From Torymus aiolomorphi (Eukaryota > Arthropoda > Insecta > Hymenoptera > Torymidae), in assembly GCA_036365515.1 (NCBI GenBank), contig CM070877.1:87869022-87933021 (forward strand): 64,000 bases of DNA, given 5' to 3'. Position 1 is the stretch's first letter, and each line of letters starts with the position of its first letter. Positions 22,268 to 34,046 of the stretch are shown piece by piece. The position numbers and the translations under genes were made by a program. Under the pieces are notes generated by a model. That model did not search any database. It was not told where the DNA came from and saw nothing but the letters and a program-made list of their open reading frames with translations.

Positions 22268-22920
22268 TATTTATTTGTCAGCTGTACATGAAGAGGTTGT
22301 CAACGAGCGCAAATGTAAAAAAAATAGAAATCAGATCCCAGTGTATTCAACAAAAGCGAAGATTTGAAAATTATTTTGATAAAGTGAATATTATTCATAA
22401 CAACAGTGCTCTAAGAAAATCTGTGTGAACAAATAATGAGCATAATAATTATAGTTTATATATAAATAAGAAAATTTAGTTTTGTGGAGAGTAGTGAGGA
22501 AACTTTCCAACGTAGCTCACGTCAAATTAGAAAATACTGCATTATTTCTGATTGTGTGATATTTTTCTATGTGCTCTTGAGAAAATCAGATACTTCTGCT
22601 TATTGGGTAATGGTTTAAACGTAATTATATGTGTAAAAGTTTGACAAGTTTTGCAAATAGTGGAAACAAAAGAAATATTATGCATTTGTGGCATGGGATG
22701 TTATTATTATTAAATTTCATGACTAATTACCTTGTGACACGTGTGCATGTGCTTTTATGTACATGTAATATAAGTCAAATTATAGGTAAAAATGAGTAAA
22801 TTTATATAAAAAAAAGGGGAAATAGTCAAAATGAAAAAAGTGGAATAAGGAAGTTATAATAAAATAAATGTAAAAGTATGTTCATTATGTGATTATATGC
22901 AGATCCAGGGCAAATTTTTT
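22268..22920 (+). repeat. Diverged direct repeat inside the giant palindrome, copy 2
   Basis: Partner of 21008-21640. Its first half pairs with the left arm, while its second half (from about 22555) does not, so the left arm lost, or never had, the matching part. Confidence 0.65.
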
Positions 22921-23830
22921 ATTTTCTGAAAATAAATGAGCGATGGGTAACGGGAATTATGTAAATATATATAAAAAATTGCTAGATTCAATTAAAATCA
23001 CTCAACGTTTAATTAGTAAATAGGCTATGGCCATCTCTTAAGGTCTATCTGCATCGTAATAGCAAAAAATGGCTTTTTTTCATAAAAAACAATCAGTTTT
23101 CAATTAAAAAAAAAAAAAAAAAAAAAACAAGTTCCTTAATCATTAAGGAGGAGGCAGGGGCATTTTGAACATAAAATAACCTACTTTCAGGAATTTTTTG
23201 GCAGTCGAAAGCCTGATCGGACTTGATTTTTCCTCAATTTAAGGTTTTAAATGAAATATTATGATACTCGCATGAAATATAGAATATTAATGATTGTTCC
23301 TTCTTTTTAGTGAGAAAATTTCCTAAATTTTTCAAAAAAAATTTGTTAATTTATATAAAACCTTCAAAGAGTAATTATCAATTGAAATTGCAAGAAAAAT
23401 GCAAAAAATCATGAAAATTCAATTTTTGACCTCTGATATGTCCAAAACTATGCGTCTAAAAAATCTGAAAAAATTCAGGGATATCAAAAATAAGTTGTAG
23501 AACATTTTCTGAGAGTTTTAAGAAGATTCATTTTTTGATCTCTCGATTTGACAGAGTCGGCCATATACTTGTTTATTTAATCAATTTAATAATACAAAAT
23601 AATATTAAGTAAGTTTACGTAAATAATTAGCAAGCGATAACTGGAAGAGGCACAATTTTGGAATAATTGAGGGTGTTTCATGATTTAGAGTGCAAATTGA
23701 AGTAAATAATTAAAACGCTAACTATCTAGCGAGACAAACGCTGAAAACCCCTATAAGCAAATTTTTTTTTTCTTCTGTCACACTTTTCTTAAGGGGGTCG
23801 GACACATTTAAAATGACGAAAAATCAATTT

Positions 23831-24310
23831 GCACGTTATGTATCTGTGCGCGTCTTTGAGACACGCTGTATATACGTAATTTTGTGCGAACCGCTCGCGT
23901 ATTGTATTTTAAAGAAAAAAAAAATGCTATACAGAAAGAAGTTTTGTAGAGCCGCTTGCTAAAAAGCAATGGCACGACGATACGGCTGAGTGAGCAAGCC
24001 GCTTTCTCACTTTTGGTGGCTGAGTCGCCAACTTCCGCGCTCTGGCTCGCCAACGGTTTCGAAAAGCGGCGCTCTCTCTCGGCGGATCCACGGCGTACAA
24101 CCCTCGTCGCCCCGAGTGCTCAACACACGGTGGCCGGCGCTCCAACAAATTAATGAATAATTATCCTACGTTCAGAGTAAATGTAAAGTAATATAATGAA
24201 TATAGAATTTTATTTCCCTTATCTATATCTTTCGCTCTGAATAGCCGTTAGATTCACTTATTAAATTATAATATAGACATTTACTTTTCTATTTAAACCT
24301 TTTACAAGCG

Positions 24311-24315
<5 letters not shown>
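23831..24315. other. Mixed spacer with a small GC-richer patch
   Basis: The part 23980-24150 is GC-rich next to AT-rich DNA and open in three frames, but no protein is recognisable. The end runs into (TA)n at 24316-24365. Confidence 0.4.
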
Positions 24316-24369
<54 letters not shown>

Positions 24370-24370
<1 letters not shown>

Positions 24371-24594
24371 TGAAATTCTGGAAGTTTGAGGATTATATTC
24401 AGCACCCGCTTGGAAGTTTGAGGGGTTATGGGAAGTTTGAGGAGCCTCCTCAAACTTCCAATCTATATATTCAGCATCCGAGCGGAAGTTTGAGGGGTTT
24501 TCTAGAGTCTATTTGTCTAGAGTCGGTAACCTGAGGGTTATTATTTCTTTAGCCACTCTGACCGACCGGGGTTGAGCTCCTCAAACTTACTAGC

Positions 24595-24597
<3 letters not shown>
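24370..24597 (+). repeat. Constant-core family member S1
   Basis: Direct copies of the unit GGAAGTTTGAGG are at 24380-24391, 24412-24423, 24431-24442 and 24484-24495, and inverted ones at 24448-24459 (making a near-perfect 29-bp palindrome 24431-24459) and 24579-24589 (CCTCAAACTTA). Between the last direct copy and the final inverted copy lies the core, AGAGTCGGTAACCTGAGGG followed by ATTATTTCTTTAG at 24540-24552. Copies are also joined by a longer word (ATATTCAGCATCCG). (TA)n flanks both sides. See S2-S5 for the same plan with other units. Confidence 0.8.
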
Positions 24598-24626
<29 letters not shown>

Positions 24627-24629
<3 letters not shown>

Positions 24630-24860
24630 TAACTATGGGAATTGGTATATTTGAAGAAATATCAACGTATAGCTGGGTACTTTTGAAGAGATGTCGGCAT
24701 TTTGAAGAGACTCCTCAAATTTCTCAACGCAATAATCGCGACTTTTGAGGATAATTCTATACTTTTTCCAGAGTCGGTAACCTGAGGGTCATTATTTCTT
24801 TAGTCACATTGTCCGAACTCTGAGCGAAAGGTTCACATCTCCTCAAAAGTACCAATTTAC
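24627..24860 (+). repeat. Constant-core family member S2
   Basis: The unit is ACTTTTGA(A)GAGA/ACTTTTGAGGA: 24679-24691, 24698-24710 and 24741-24751 direct, 24711-24721 inverted, and the final inverted copy TCTCCTCAAAAGTA at 24838-24851. The core has AGAGTCGGTAACCTGAGGG and ATTATTTCTTTAG at 24791-24803, almost identical to S1 although the units differ. No coding potential. Confidence 0.8.
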
Positions 24861-25089
24861 AAACATATATGGACATATCTCTAGAACTTTTTAATTTCGA
24901 CGAATCGACAAAGATTTTAAAAATTTGGGGGCATATCTTCGTAATCAATATAATCTGTTTTCTTTAGTTATAAAACATACGAAAAAACTATGGTGACTCA
25001 TTTTTAAAACTCGTTAATACGTGATGGTGGTTTCTCAAAATATAAACTATGGAAAAACGTTTTCAACGTATATAAAATTATACTTCCAT

Positions 25090-25660
25090 TCAATAATAGT
25101 AGCTTTTGACACTCCGAGCAGAAAGTGCCACTTTTATACGTGTATATTTCAAGCATGCGCACAAATGGCACTTCATACACGGAGTATCAAAAAAGTAAGC
25201 TTCGATACACGCGATAAAAATGTTTCTCACATGAGTGTGATTGTCGCGCAAGAGTCATTTTTATCGTACTAGTATCGAAAAATAGAGCCTCAAGTGGCCC
25301 ATTATTGCACGGCGTGAAATTAGCGCCCAAGTGTAGCGAGGGTGATAATTCACGTCGTGTAGGGGGCCACTAATGGCACTAGAGTCGTAACATATTTTAT
25401 AGCACGTTTACCTAAATCCGCTGCTAGCTACGCTCGGGCATTACCGCACGGTACAATAATGGACTGTTTAAGGCACGAATAGGCGTGAAGCGCGGATTTA
25501 GGTCTCACCATGCTATAAAATGCTCTATCCATATAAAGATTGATATAGTTATTTTCGATACAAGTGCAAAAAAGTGATTTTATCCCCGTGTGGACGTTTG
25601 CGCCCGAGCGAAACGAGGGTAAAATTACTTTCTCACTCGTGTATCGAACACAATTTTTTT
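25090..25660. repeat. Cluster of three palindromic modules
   Basis: Module 1 (about 25300-25365) is GCACGGCGTGAAATTAGCGC ... GATAATTCACGTCGTG. Module 2 (25410-25505) is bounded by CCTAAATCCGC and GCGGATTTAGG. Module 3 (25555-25650) runs from TTCGATACAAGTG to CACTCGTGTATCGAA and holds CGCCCGAGCGAAACGAGGG. All three centre on a C-rich/AGCG/GAGGG word. Similar words recur at 47971-47990 and 48215-48245. Non-coding; likely short MITE-like elements. Confidence 0.55.
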
Positions 25661-25969
25661 GACGACGTGTGAAGAGCTTAATTTAGCGCATACTTTTTTA
25701 TCAGAGCGTATGCGAAAATGAGCTTTGCGCACGGAGTGTTAAAAAATATAATATTCAATTTAAAAAAAAATTTTTTTTAATATTTTTTAAGGTATAATTT
25801 CAAGAATAATACACTATACGTTAATCACAAAAAAGATTTATTTTTTCTACATACATTTTATTAATAATGAAAAATATTAATACAAATTTAACGATTTGTA
25901 AACTAAAATTTGACGATTCTTTACAACATAAGAAATAAACATTTTTATCACCAAAAAAAATTAAAAAAT

Positions 25970-26650
25970 TTTTTAGAGCACACCTACCACACCATATTTT
26001 TTCGTTTCTTTGGGGGTTCCAGAACATGAGAATATTAGTGAACACTCATTATCCGTTGCCAAGCTTTTTTGCCGACGAAATCAATTTTTCTTATGGAAAT
26101 TTAACATGGGAAAAATGGACGAAAAGTAGTCATTAATGATTAACCAATAGCAAACGATTGAAGAGGCCAAACCAAATTCTACGAAAAAGTAATTAGAGTT
26201 GAAGAACAGAGCTTTAATTTGAAATGAGAATCGGTAAAATCCTCCGATTCTATGCAAAGCTACGTGAATTTGAAAATGATGAAAAATGACAAAAATAAGC
26301 GATTTTTTTCAAACCCACGTAATTCTTCAAATTTTTCAAATTCACGTAGCTTTGCACAGAATCGACCGATTTTAAAGATTCACATCTTAAATTGAAGCTC
26401 CGTTCTTCAACTTTAATCGATTTTTTGTAAAATTTGGTTTGGCCTCTTCAATAGCTTGTTATTGGTTCATCGACAATGACTACTTTTCGTCCATTTTTCC
26501 CATGTCAAAATTTCCAGAAGAAAAATTGATTTCGTCGGCAAAAAAAGCTTGGCAATGGATAATGAGTGTTCACCAATTTTTTCATGTTCTGGGACCCCAC
26601 CCCCAAAGAACCGAAAAAATCTGGTGTGGTAGGTGTGCCCGAAATTATTT
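25970..26650. mobile_element. Fold-back MITE, about 670 bp
   Basis: Arms 25976-26280 and 26310-26640 are reverse complements throughout. The ends are GCACACCTACCACACCA and TGGTGTGGTAGGTGTGC, and inner landmarks are AAATTCACGTAGCTTTGCA and GAAGAGGCCAAACCAAATT. Poly(A)/(T) tracts lie outside both ends. No ORF of its own. Confidence 0.8.
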
Positions 26651-26699
26651 TTTTTTTTTTTTTTTTTTTATACCCTTTTTTTGTCTATTTCGGTAGAAT

Positions 26700-26701
26700 T
26701 G

Positions 26702-26774
<73 letters not shown>
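26700..26774. repeat. (CA)n(TA)n microsatellite
   Basis: Six to seven CA units followed by about 30 TA units. Confidence 0.95.
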
Positions 26775-27455
26775 TGTTAACGGAGTGACAGTGACATTAC
26801 TTTACCAATTAGTGTAGTTCACCATTATTCAGAATCCGATAATCATTAATCAATAAGTGTGTCAGTTAAAATAGTGATTTTTGTGTATGAGTTTCTTTTC
26901 AGCAACCGAATTTCAACTGCTTATAATTTTTTTTCTATGAGAGGCACACATCCTATTATCGTGTTATTTTATAGATTATGGTGTGTAGAATGCGCTACTC
27001 TACGATTGGCTTGATTAAAAGATTGTTGAAAAAGTTGTAGCAAAAAAGATAAAATCAAGATGAATTTCGAAAATCATGCCATCACTGTTTTGATAATTTT
27101 TTGCATTTTTACTGTGCGTGACACACTTATCTATATGAGCTTTCCTAATTGCTAATATGCTTATCTTCATAGAAAAAAATTATGAACATGATATTATGTT
27201 CGTTGAAAAAGTTACAGTAACTAGAAGAAAAGCAAAAATGTTATCATCACATCGGCTTATCGGTTTTTCACGAGTTTTGGTGTTCTGTACAATCGGGTAT
27301 AGGTTTTAATTGATGAAGACCCTAGAGTAACTGTCAAAAAATGATATTATCTAATAAATTATTGCCTTAAATTATTAAATTCTTCATTTTGGATGTGTGA
27401 AACCATACACCATCATCGAAATGAAAAGTTCTACAGATATGCCCATATATATTGA
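26775..27455. other. Spacer without recognisable feature
   Basis: Moderately AT-rich with no long frame and no repeat that I could pair within the window. It is the left flank of the copia element. Confidence 0.4.
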
Positions 27456-27797
27456 TGTGATTATGAGGTTATTTATGGGTATTTTCTCGTAAATAAGAAC
27501 ATTTCAAACCTTTATTTAAACAAAACTATTTATTCTCATCCAATTTATTACTCTCTTCGACTGTCGCTTCTAATCTTCTCTCGTCCAGTACTATACAAAA
27601 CTTAAACTATTAATCTCAAGTAATTGAACACTTAATATAGAAGCACGTGTGCTCTAGTTGGGCTCTCGCTTGGAAGTGATAAACGCGCGCCGGCGTTCGA
27701 CGGGTCGCACTATACGAGATAGTGGGGGGAAGAGAAGAGAGAGCGCGTATCGCAGTCAAACTCAGCGAACTGATGATTCTACGCCCTTTTTCCAACA
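27456..27797 (-). repeat. Copia 3' LTR
   Basis: Begins (minus strand) TGTTGGAAAAAGGGCGTAG and ends ...ATAATCACA, with TG...CA ends. It lies next to a purine-rich tract at 27798-27810. The partner is at 49908-50249. Confidence 0.85.
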
Positions 27798-28216
27798 CTT
27801 CCTCTCGTAGAAACTCGGGTCGCGTCTAGTCCTCTCTCTCGTCCATTCTGTTATCGATTCTTATCTATTTATTCTCTGCAACATAACAACAAGAAAAGGT
27901 TATAATTTATTTAGAATAATTTAGGATTAGTCTCATCAATTTATCATGCAACGCAAAGAAAAAAAGTTTAGTAAAGATATCTGCTATCTGCTCTTTAGAT
28001 GAAACCCATTCTATCTTTACTATATTTCTGGCTTCATATTCTCTAACGCAATGTTCTTTGGTTTCAATTACATGACTCAATCTTTTATACTACTATTGAC
28101 TTTTGAACTTTAAATCGCAGCATTATTATCGCACCATAAAGTCATTGGCAACATGTCTCTATTTAAAACTAATTTTATTGAGTTATGTAATGAAAACATT
28201 TCTTGACATGCTTCAC

Positions 28217-28453
28217 TCATCGAGACAATTCAACCTGACACGTCGATAGTAATACAAAACGCTGCCTGTGAGTTTTCCATGCCACCGGGTCTCCAAACAG
28301 CCTGATGATGTATCTACTGGTGGTCAGTGCTCCTTTCGCATCTGCAAAAATAGCATCTGAAAATCCATGCAAATCTTCTGCTTTCACTTCAAAAGTGATC
28401 CCAATATTTTCATTTGTTGTAGATAACTGGAGACACGTTTTACTATATACCAC
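28217..28453 (-). pseudogene. Copia RNase H remnant
   Basis: The line HGFSDAIFADAKGALTTSRYIIRLFGDPVAWKTHRQRFV matches the copia RNase H block (GYsDADwAgd...ktStsGyvf..g..vsW.skrQ). The catalytic-region DADW is altered to DAIFAD. The following ST.AEY block reads LLSTCQVELSR. Decayed. Confidence 0.7.
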
Positions 28454-28491
28454 TCGTTATCGGTAGGGTTGATTTGATGTCGGCCACTGCC

Positions 28492-29037
28492 TCACGATAT
28501 GGGACACTCTCCAATGTATGTTATGTTTCTATCTTGTCGACTTACATTTTCCTCTCGGTCACGTCCACTTCTGTTTGTAACTTGGCTACACACCATAGTT
28601 GTGCGCTGAGACCGCATCTCTAAGAATGTCAGTCGTTTCAGCAACTTGGTCGTGTACTCTTCCAAGATCAAAGGTAATACCTTCCTTTTCCCATCTCGAT
28701 CGCATTCGACTCCCAAAAAGCCTTGAGGTTCTCACAGGCCCGTCATTTCGAACTCGGACATCAATTCCTTTTCTTTCACGTCTAATTTGGATTTGTGGTA
28801 GCTGGCAATCAACAAATCATCCACATACAACAGTAAAATAAAAATAATCACCTTCTCTCCAATTTAACAGACATGGTTTAATTTCATGCACCGATAGACC
28901 GATTCTTCTCGCTGTTTCAGCGAAACCCCCATTCCATCGCCGGTAGCTCACCTTTAAACCATAAAATGCTCTTCCAATTTTACACACCTTGGCCCGACTC
29001 ACCTCATCTGACACAGTCATTTCTTTATACTTCTATA
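28492..29037 (-). pseudogene. Copia reverse transcriptase, C-terminal part
   Basis: Minus-strand blocks KVCKIGRAFYGLKVSYRRWN (compare KLxKALYGLKQSPRxW), LLLYVDDLLIAS with the catalytic YVDD intact (about 28800-28830), and FLGVECDRDGKRKV. An in-frame stop follows EMTGL. The N-terminal part lies on the other side of the MITE at 30395-30480. Confidence 0.85.
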
Positions 29038-29039
29038 TA

Positions 29040-30384
29040 CACGGTGACCCATTTTAATCGCCGCACCCGGATTTCTCGGAACCTAAGCCAGATAGAGAAA
29101 AATGGTTCAGACAAAAGTTATAGGGGACAAAGGGAACCACATAATGGCGCTAACGTCTTTGACCTTGAACTTGACCTTTGAGGTTATTTCAAGGTCAAAG
29201 TGGTTTTTTCTTATGGAAAAACCTAGTTTTGACCCCGGATTCAGAAAGAGCGGGAAATTTTACGTTCAAAATCATGTTGAGAAATTTTTTTCAAGGTCAT
29301 TTCAAGGTCAAATCTAGGTCAAACTCAGAAAAGTCCGTTTAAAATCGTTTTTTTCCATGAACCACAGGCTAAGCTGGTTCAATTTGATCGTAGGCTTAAT
29401 AGAGGAACCCAAAACTTACACATCCTAGTAAACAAAACTCAAACTCGCACATCCTAACTCCATACACTTCATGCCCTCACATGCTGACCTGTTGCACCCC
29501 GGTCCCACAACCATACCCCACACCCCCCAGTCCCACATATCCCTACCCCACGCATGCTAATCCCGTACACCCCAAACCCACACATCCTAAACCCTGAAAA
29601 ATTTGCCCTGAGGCAAGGGAGCTCACTATAATCAAGTACCCCGAACAGTGAGAGGCAAGGAGACTCACTTTAATCAAGCACCCCGAACAGTGAGAGGCAA
29701 GGGGACTCACTTTAATTAAGCACCCCAAAGGAAACAATCCTTACTACGTCTACGTCGTTGTTTCTGGGTAGCGCAAAAAGTAAGGTTAATACATTTATAA
29801 CAGAAGCTTCAACGATCTTAAAGTTTCCGTTAAAAAATCATTTTGCCCTTGAGAACAATTTTTCAGGGTTCAGGATGTGTGGGACTGGGGGGGTGTGGGG
29901 TATGGTTGTGGGACCGGGGTGTAACAGTTCAGCATGTGAGGGCATGAAGTGTATGGGGTTAGGATGTGCGAGTTTGAGTTTTGTTTACTAGGATGTGTAA
30001 ATTTTGTGTGTGTGGGTTCCTCTATTAAGCCTACGATCAATTTGAACCAGCTTAGCATGTGGTTCATGGAAAAAAACGATTTTAAACGGACTTTTCTGAG
30101 TTTGACCTAGATTTGACCTTAAAATGACCTTGGAAAAAATTTCTCAATATGATTTTGAACGTAAAATTTCCCGCTCTTTCCGAATCCGGGGTCAAAACTA
30201 GGTGTTTCCATATGAAAAAACCATTTTGACCTTGAAATAACCTCAAAGGTCAAGTTCAAGGTCAAAGACGTTAGCGCCATTATGTGGCCCCCTTTGTTCC
30301 CTATAACTTTTGTCTGAACCATTTTTCTCTATCTGGCTTAGGTTTCGAGAAATCCGGGTGCGGCGATTAAAATGAGTCACCGTG
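29040..30384. mobile_element. Palindromic mariner-type MITE with TA flanks
   Basis: Ends CACGGTGACCCATTTTAATC and complement, with TA at 29038-29039 and 30385-30386. The arms 29040-29605 and 29853-30384 are reverse complements. The centre (29607-29720) has three copies of a 40-bp word containing GGGGTGCTT and GAGTCCCCTTGCCTC (minus reading). The same word, the CCCAGRAACAACGACGT block beside it, and GAAAGAGCGG.AAATTTTACGT all occur in the 3' region of the mariner at 62190-63100. It interrupts the copia RT in the EEIYT block. No ORF of its own. Confidence 0.85.
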
Positions 30385-30394
30385 TATATTTCCT

Positions 30395-30760
30395 CATCAA
30401 TTTTACACTTAGGAATGCAGCCCCCACGTCAAATTGACACACGTCAAAATCACACACATTTATGACAGCCAATCATGATCCAATAGTTCGCATGCAAGAT
30501 ACAAGTATGCTTCTTACGCTAATCATGCATGATTCCAAACAGCCCGCAGCTTCATTTGTACCCTTAATGACATAAGCCATGGCCAGTCTCGTACAATCGT
30601 CCACAAAAACGACGACAAAACGTTAGTCACTTGAGTGAGCCCTTAGACTCATAGATCCCATAGCATCACCATGTATGATTTGAAGTGGCCTGGTTGTTCC
30701 ATTTCTCGTCGACGAGAATAGCAATCTATTAAACTTAGGAGCTCGATGTAAGTTACAAAT
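30395..30760 (-). pseudogene. Copia integrase core and start of RT
   Basis: In minus-strand reading, LQIIHGDAMGSMSLRAHSSD, a stop, then RFVVVFVDDCTRLAMAYVIKG are copia integrase core blocks (HSDvcGP...kyfvtFiDD.sR). Before it, FICNLHRAPKFNRLLFS resembles the pre-integrase block. At 30395-30480, CQFDVGAAFLSVKL corresponds to the RT block QmDVktAFLnG. The distance between integrase and RT is much too short, so about 1 kb has been deleted. Confidence 0.75.
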
Positions 30761-31660
30761 GAAAAATCTCTCATCGAAACTTACTTCATTCACTTGCTTT
30801 AATTCAGATTTTGCTTTTGTATTTCTTCCAAATAATTTAAAGAGTTCATTTGAATGTTCAGATTTTAATTTACATTCTAGTGTCTCTATCTCGTCAAGGG
30901 AATTTACTCACTCTTCTATCTTTCAATGGACATTTGAAATCTGAAAACTTAGAGCTCAAGCTCGTTGTTTTCTTGTACATTAATTCTGATTTTTCTATAA
31001 TTTTGAAGCTAATTTTCCAGTTTTATTTATCTCGCCTAAAAATACAATTTTTTATTTGTAACGCTTCCAATTTTATATCTTACTTTATTATTTACAACGT
31101 ATGCAATGATTTTATCAAATGTATTAAATAAATTTAAGTTTTCAATTTCGCTTTTAAGTTTTACAATCCAGTTGTAATACAATTTAGAAAGGTTTCTTAT
31201 AGATGCCTGATATAAATACTTTATTTGATTTGAATTCTGCATCTTACTGTTATCCAAATAAATACTGAGTCCTTCGATCGATAAACTTACTCAGTGACCG
31301 TAAAATTCTCGTCCAATGATTCTGTAGAAATTTCATTTTCTAATTTTATAATTTTTCCTGTCTAAAGTTAACATTTATATATTACCGACTCCCTCTGATT
31401 CTATATTTGCCGAGCTGATTCTATTTGTACTTTGAATTAAAGCATTCATTTCGCAATCGAAAATTTATAAATTTTAACAGTAAATGGAACTCTTGAGTTG
31501 GCCAGATATCTAATTTGTTTTCAACATGCATCTCGTAAAAATTTTGCAACACATCAATACAACAAATTATAATAGTAAATGGAGCTCTTGAGTCGGCTAG
31601 ATATCTAATTTATTTTCAGCATGCATCTCGTCAAAATTTTACAACACATCAATACTTGTT
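30761..31660. other. Copia interior, protein unrecognised
   Basis: No block can be named with confidence (protease not found). It includes an imperfect direct repeat of 84 bp: 31477-31560 and 31577-31656, both with CTCTTGAGT, CAGATATCTAATTT-like and ACAACACATCAATAC words, about 95% alike by eye. Confidence 0.5.
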
Positions 31661-31768
31661 CGCAGCCATAAATCAGAGTAAACACTCATGTACGTTCATG
31701 TATATGTTCTCTTCGATAATTATCTCGTCTAGTTTTGTAATCTCCTTATTGCTATATGAACAATTTTC

Positions 31769-32044
31769 TTATGTATGGCCCTCACACCGTCTGCATGAGG
31801 AACAGAGGAGACCAGGTTTGTCACAGACTAGAGCATGATGTCCCAGCTCTCTATAGTGATAACATCTGCCTCGAGGACGGGTAAATATTGCTGCGTCTTT
31901 CTCCCTCTCTTGCCCCGTCGACTGTCTCGTCCAGTTGATTTCAGCGCTTCTTTTATCTCGTCCAGCTGGTCTCTCTTCATTAACTCGTCGAAGCTCTTCC
32001 AACTGAATAATATAATTTTTCAATTGTTCGTAGCTCAAATCCAA
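31769..32044 (-). pseudogene. Copia Gag, nucleocapsid part
   Basis: The 91-residue stretch ends with CYHYRELGHHALVC, a zinc knuckle whose second Cys is Tyr, then CDKPGLLCSSCRRCEGH. The upstream part is Arg/Glu-rich. The knuckle follows Gag and precedes protease in copia, as seen here. Confidence 0.65.
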
Positions 32045-32281
32045 ACTAGTAATTACTTTTATTTAAGAAATTAGTATCACGAATCTATGATATATTCTCA
32101 ATAATAGCATTAAATAAAATATCACGTATTTCGGTTTCACTCATGCTGCTCGCGTTTGGAATGTTGTTATGAGCTCTACTTATCTAACCCTTCGAATTGT
32201 TCTCAAACTGAGACGCACTTTCTTTGTTAGGAATGTATCAGATCGCGTACAGTACCTTTCTAATAAACATAGTTTTTAGGT

Positions 32282-32476
32282 TCATTTTGAACATTTCAAT
32301 TCAATTTTCAAAAACAGTTCAGACGGATCCTTGATATGCATGAGTTTATTATGATAGGACGCATCAATTCTATTAATAATTATATCACGGACCATATATT
32401 TCTGTTGCTCGCGTGTGTACTCGTCCAATTCGCGTTCAGGCTTAACCTTTGAATCAATTATATAAAGTAAATCCAT
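32282..32476 (-). pseudogene. Copia Gag, capsid-like part
   Basis: ARD-type pattern: LDEYTREQQKYMVRDIIINRIDASYHNKLMHIKDPSELFLKI matches the copia Gag block (w......A...I...l....l..v....tA.e.W..L). It lies upstream of the knuckle, with about 240 nt of broken frame between. Confidence 0.65.
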
Positions 32477-32602
32477 TAGTAATCCGCGAAAAATTCGAAT
32501 TTAGTCGCACTCGTCAATTTATAGTTACATTTGATTTTTTATTCAAAGTCAACTTTCACAGTGTCTATTTAAATACAAATTTGCCGCGTTTTCGAATCTC
32601 TT

Positions 32603-33442
32603 TTATATAAAAAATAGTACACTTTTCTTCTCTCCTAAATTTTCAATTTTATTTTGATTTGTTGCAGATTTTACCTCAAATTTATTTTGTATGGATCTCC
32701 CTTGAATCTTGTCCAACTTTTCTATGATATTTTGATTAAACTCTTGAAGCGTAACAACAGTGACCTCTTCCAATTGTTCCAAGAGTTTATGAGTTTCTAT
32801 GTTTTCTTTTTGCAACTCTTCACACCTTTTATTGAGCTCGTCCAATATCGCCCCTGTAGACAATGCACAATCAAAATACATTTCAGAGCTATTAAATAGT
32901 TGCTTATTTAAAACGGCATGTTTTAATTTGTTTAAGGAATTCATATTTTATATGAGTTTTACGATCTGATTTTATATGTAATTTTATATTTATTTTGTAA
33001 CTTACCCAACGCATCGACACGCTTATCTGCTTCGACTGACTCATCTTTCTTATCGACATTTTTCTCATCCAATTTGTTTTTTTCGTCCACTTTCCTGTTC
33101 TCGTCTATTGTTCGTTTCTCATCTACTTGGCGTCTTACCCTCGTGCGGTTCGTTAGGTGCGCCTTTGACGTATCTGTCTTGAGTAGCGCGGCATCGAGAA
33201 CTGTGCGCACCTTGTCCATCAAGTTACTCTTCAGCATGCTGCATCGCTCTCCCTTTGATGTGGTTAACGTTGCCGTTGTAGTCGAACGTTACCGTTGTGT
33301 CGACGTTTGTAGCGGAGACCACTACCTCCTCTCCTAAATACTGCTCAGATACCTCATACAGCTCGTCGATAGTCCTGAGCATCACTTTGATGTTTCGTGT
33401 ATCTAGAAAATTTGTCATTCTTAATCGTTGGCAACTTTTCAA
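32603..33442 (-). pseudogene. Unrecognised protein pieces at copia Gag N-terminal side
   Basis: Three open pieces: 33224-33442, 32959-33237 and 32603-32944. The middle piece has repeating acidic/basic words (VDEKRTIDENRKVDEKNKLDEK). The last one shows heptads (LDELNKRCEELQKENIETHKLLEQLEEV) expected of a coiled coil. By position they could be an N-terminal Gag extension or a separate ORF. No family was recognised and frames are broken, so the function is unknown. Confidence 0.45.
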
Positions 33443-33837
33443 CCTTTTTCAGCTGACAGTTTAACTTATCCAATACTGGTTAATTTAAAAATCGATATTT
33501 AAACTAATTAATCTATTCCATTATTATTATAAACTTTTCGACTTTTTCTAATAAATTATTTATTTCATAGAATAATTTTCACGTCAATATTTGATTTATC
33601 ATTCTATTTTAATTATTTATACATGTACATGTTTTATATATTTATAGTGCACTTAAGGTAGAAAATATTAAATTTCTGTTTTCTGGGAGTTTTCTAAATT
33701 TTGTCCAACATTTCCAAAATTTCCATTTTAGCATGTGCTTCCAAAATATCGTTTCCAATTTTAATTTTATAGAAAATTTTCTACCTTTTTAATTTTTTAA
33801 AAATGATTTTTCTTTTCCATGTTTCAATTCGAAAATA

Positions 33838-34046
33838 TTTCATTTCAATCTATATATCGTGTCAAAATTGTTTTTCTCTTCGAAACACAAGTCCAAATTA
33901 TTTCACTTCAATATATATATATATCGCGTCAAAATTATTTTTCTTTTCGAAACAAAAGTCCAAATTATTTCACTTCAATATATATATCACGTCCAATTTT
34001 TTTTTCTCTTCGAAACACAAGTCCAAGTTATTTCACTTCAATATAT
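33838..34046. repeat. Tandem repeat, about 65 bp x 3 plus part
   Basis: Units begin TTTCACTTCAATATATAT and end TCGAAACACAAGTCCAA. The fourth unit is interrupted at 34046 by the DFSEN transposon. The sequence right of that element (47896 on: ATATATACCACGTC) continues the unit, which confirms the insertion point. Confidence 0.8.

Larger units (their letters stand above)
18577..23830. mobile_element. Giant palindromic non-coding element (long TIR), 5.25 kb
   Basis: The left arm 18577-20274 pairs with the right arm 21734-23830. The ends are AAATTGATTTTTCGTCATTT on the left and its complement on the right. Further paired landmarks are GTGTCCGACCTCC, GAGACAAACGCTGAAAACCC (right arm), GGCCATAGCCTATTTACTAA (left arm), and CAAGAGTCAAG near the inner limit. 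The right arm has about 455 extra bases (22555-23011). The central part is 20275-21733. No transposase or other recognisable ORF is present, so it needs an outside enzyme or formed by fold-back duplication. Flanks gave no clear target duplication. Confidence 0.85.
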
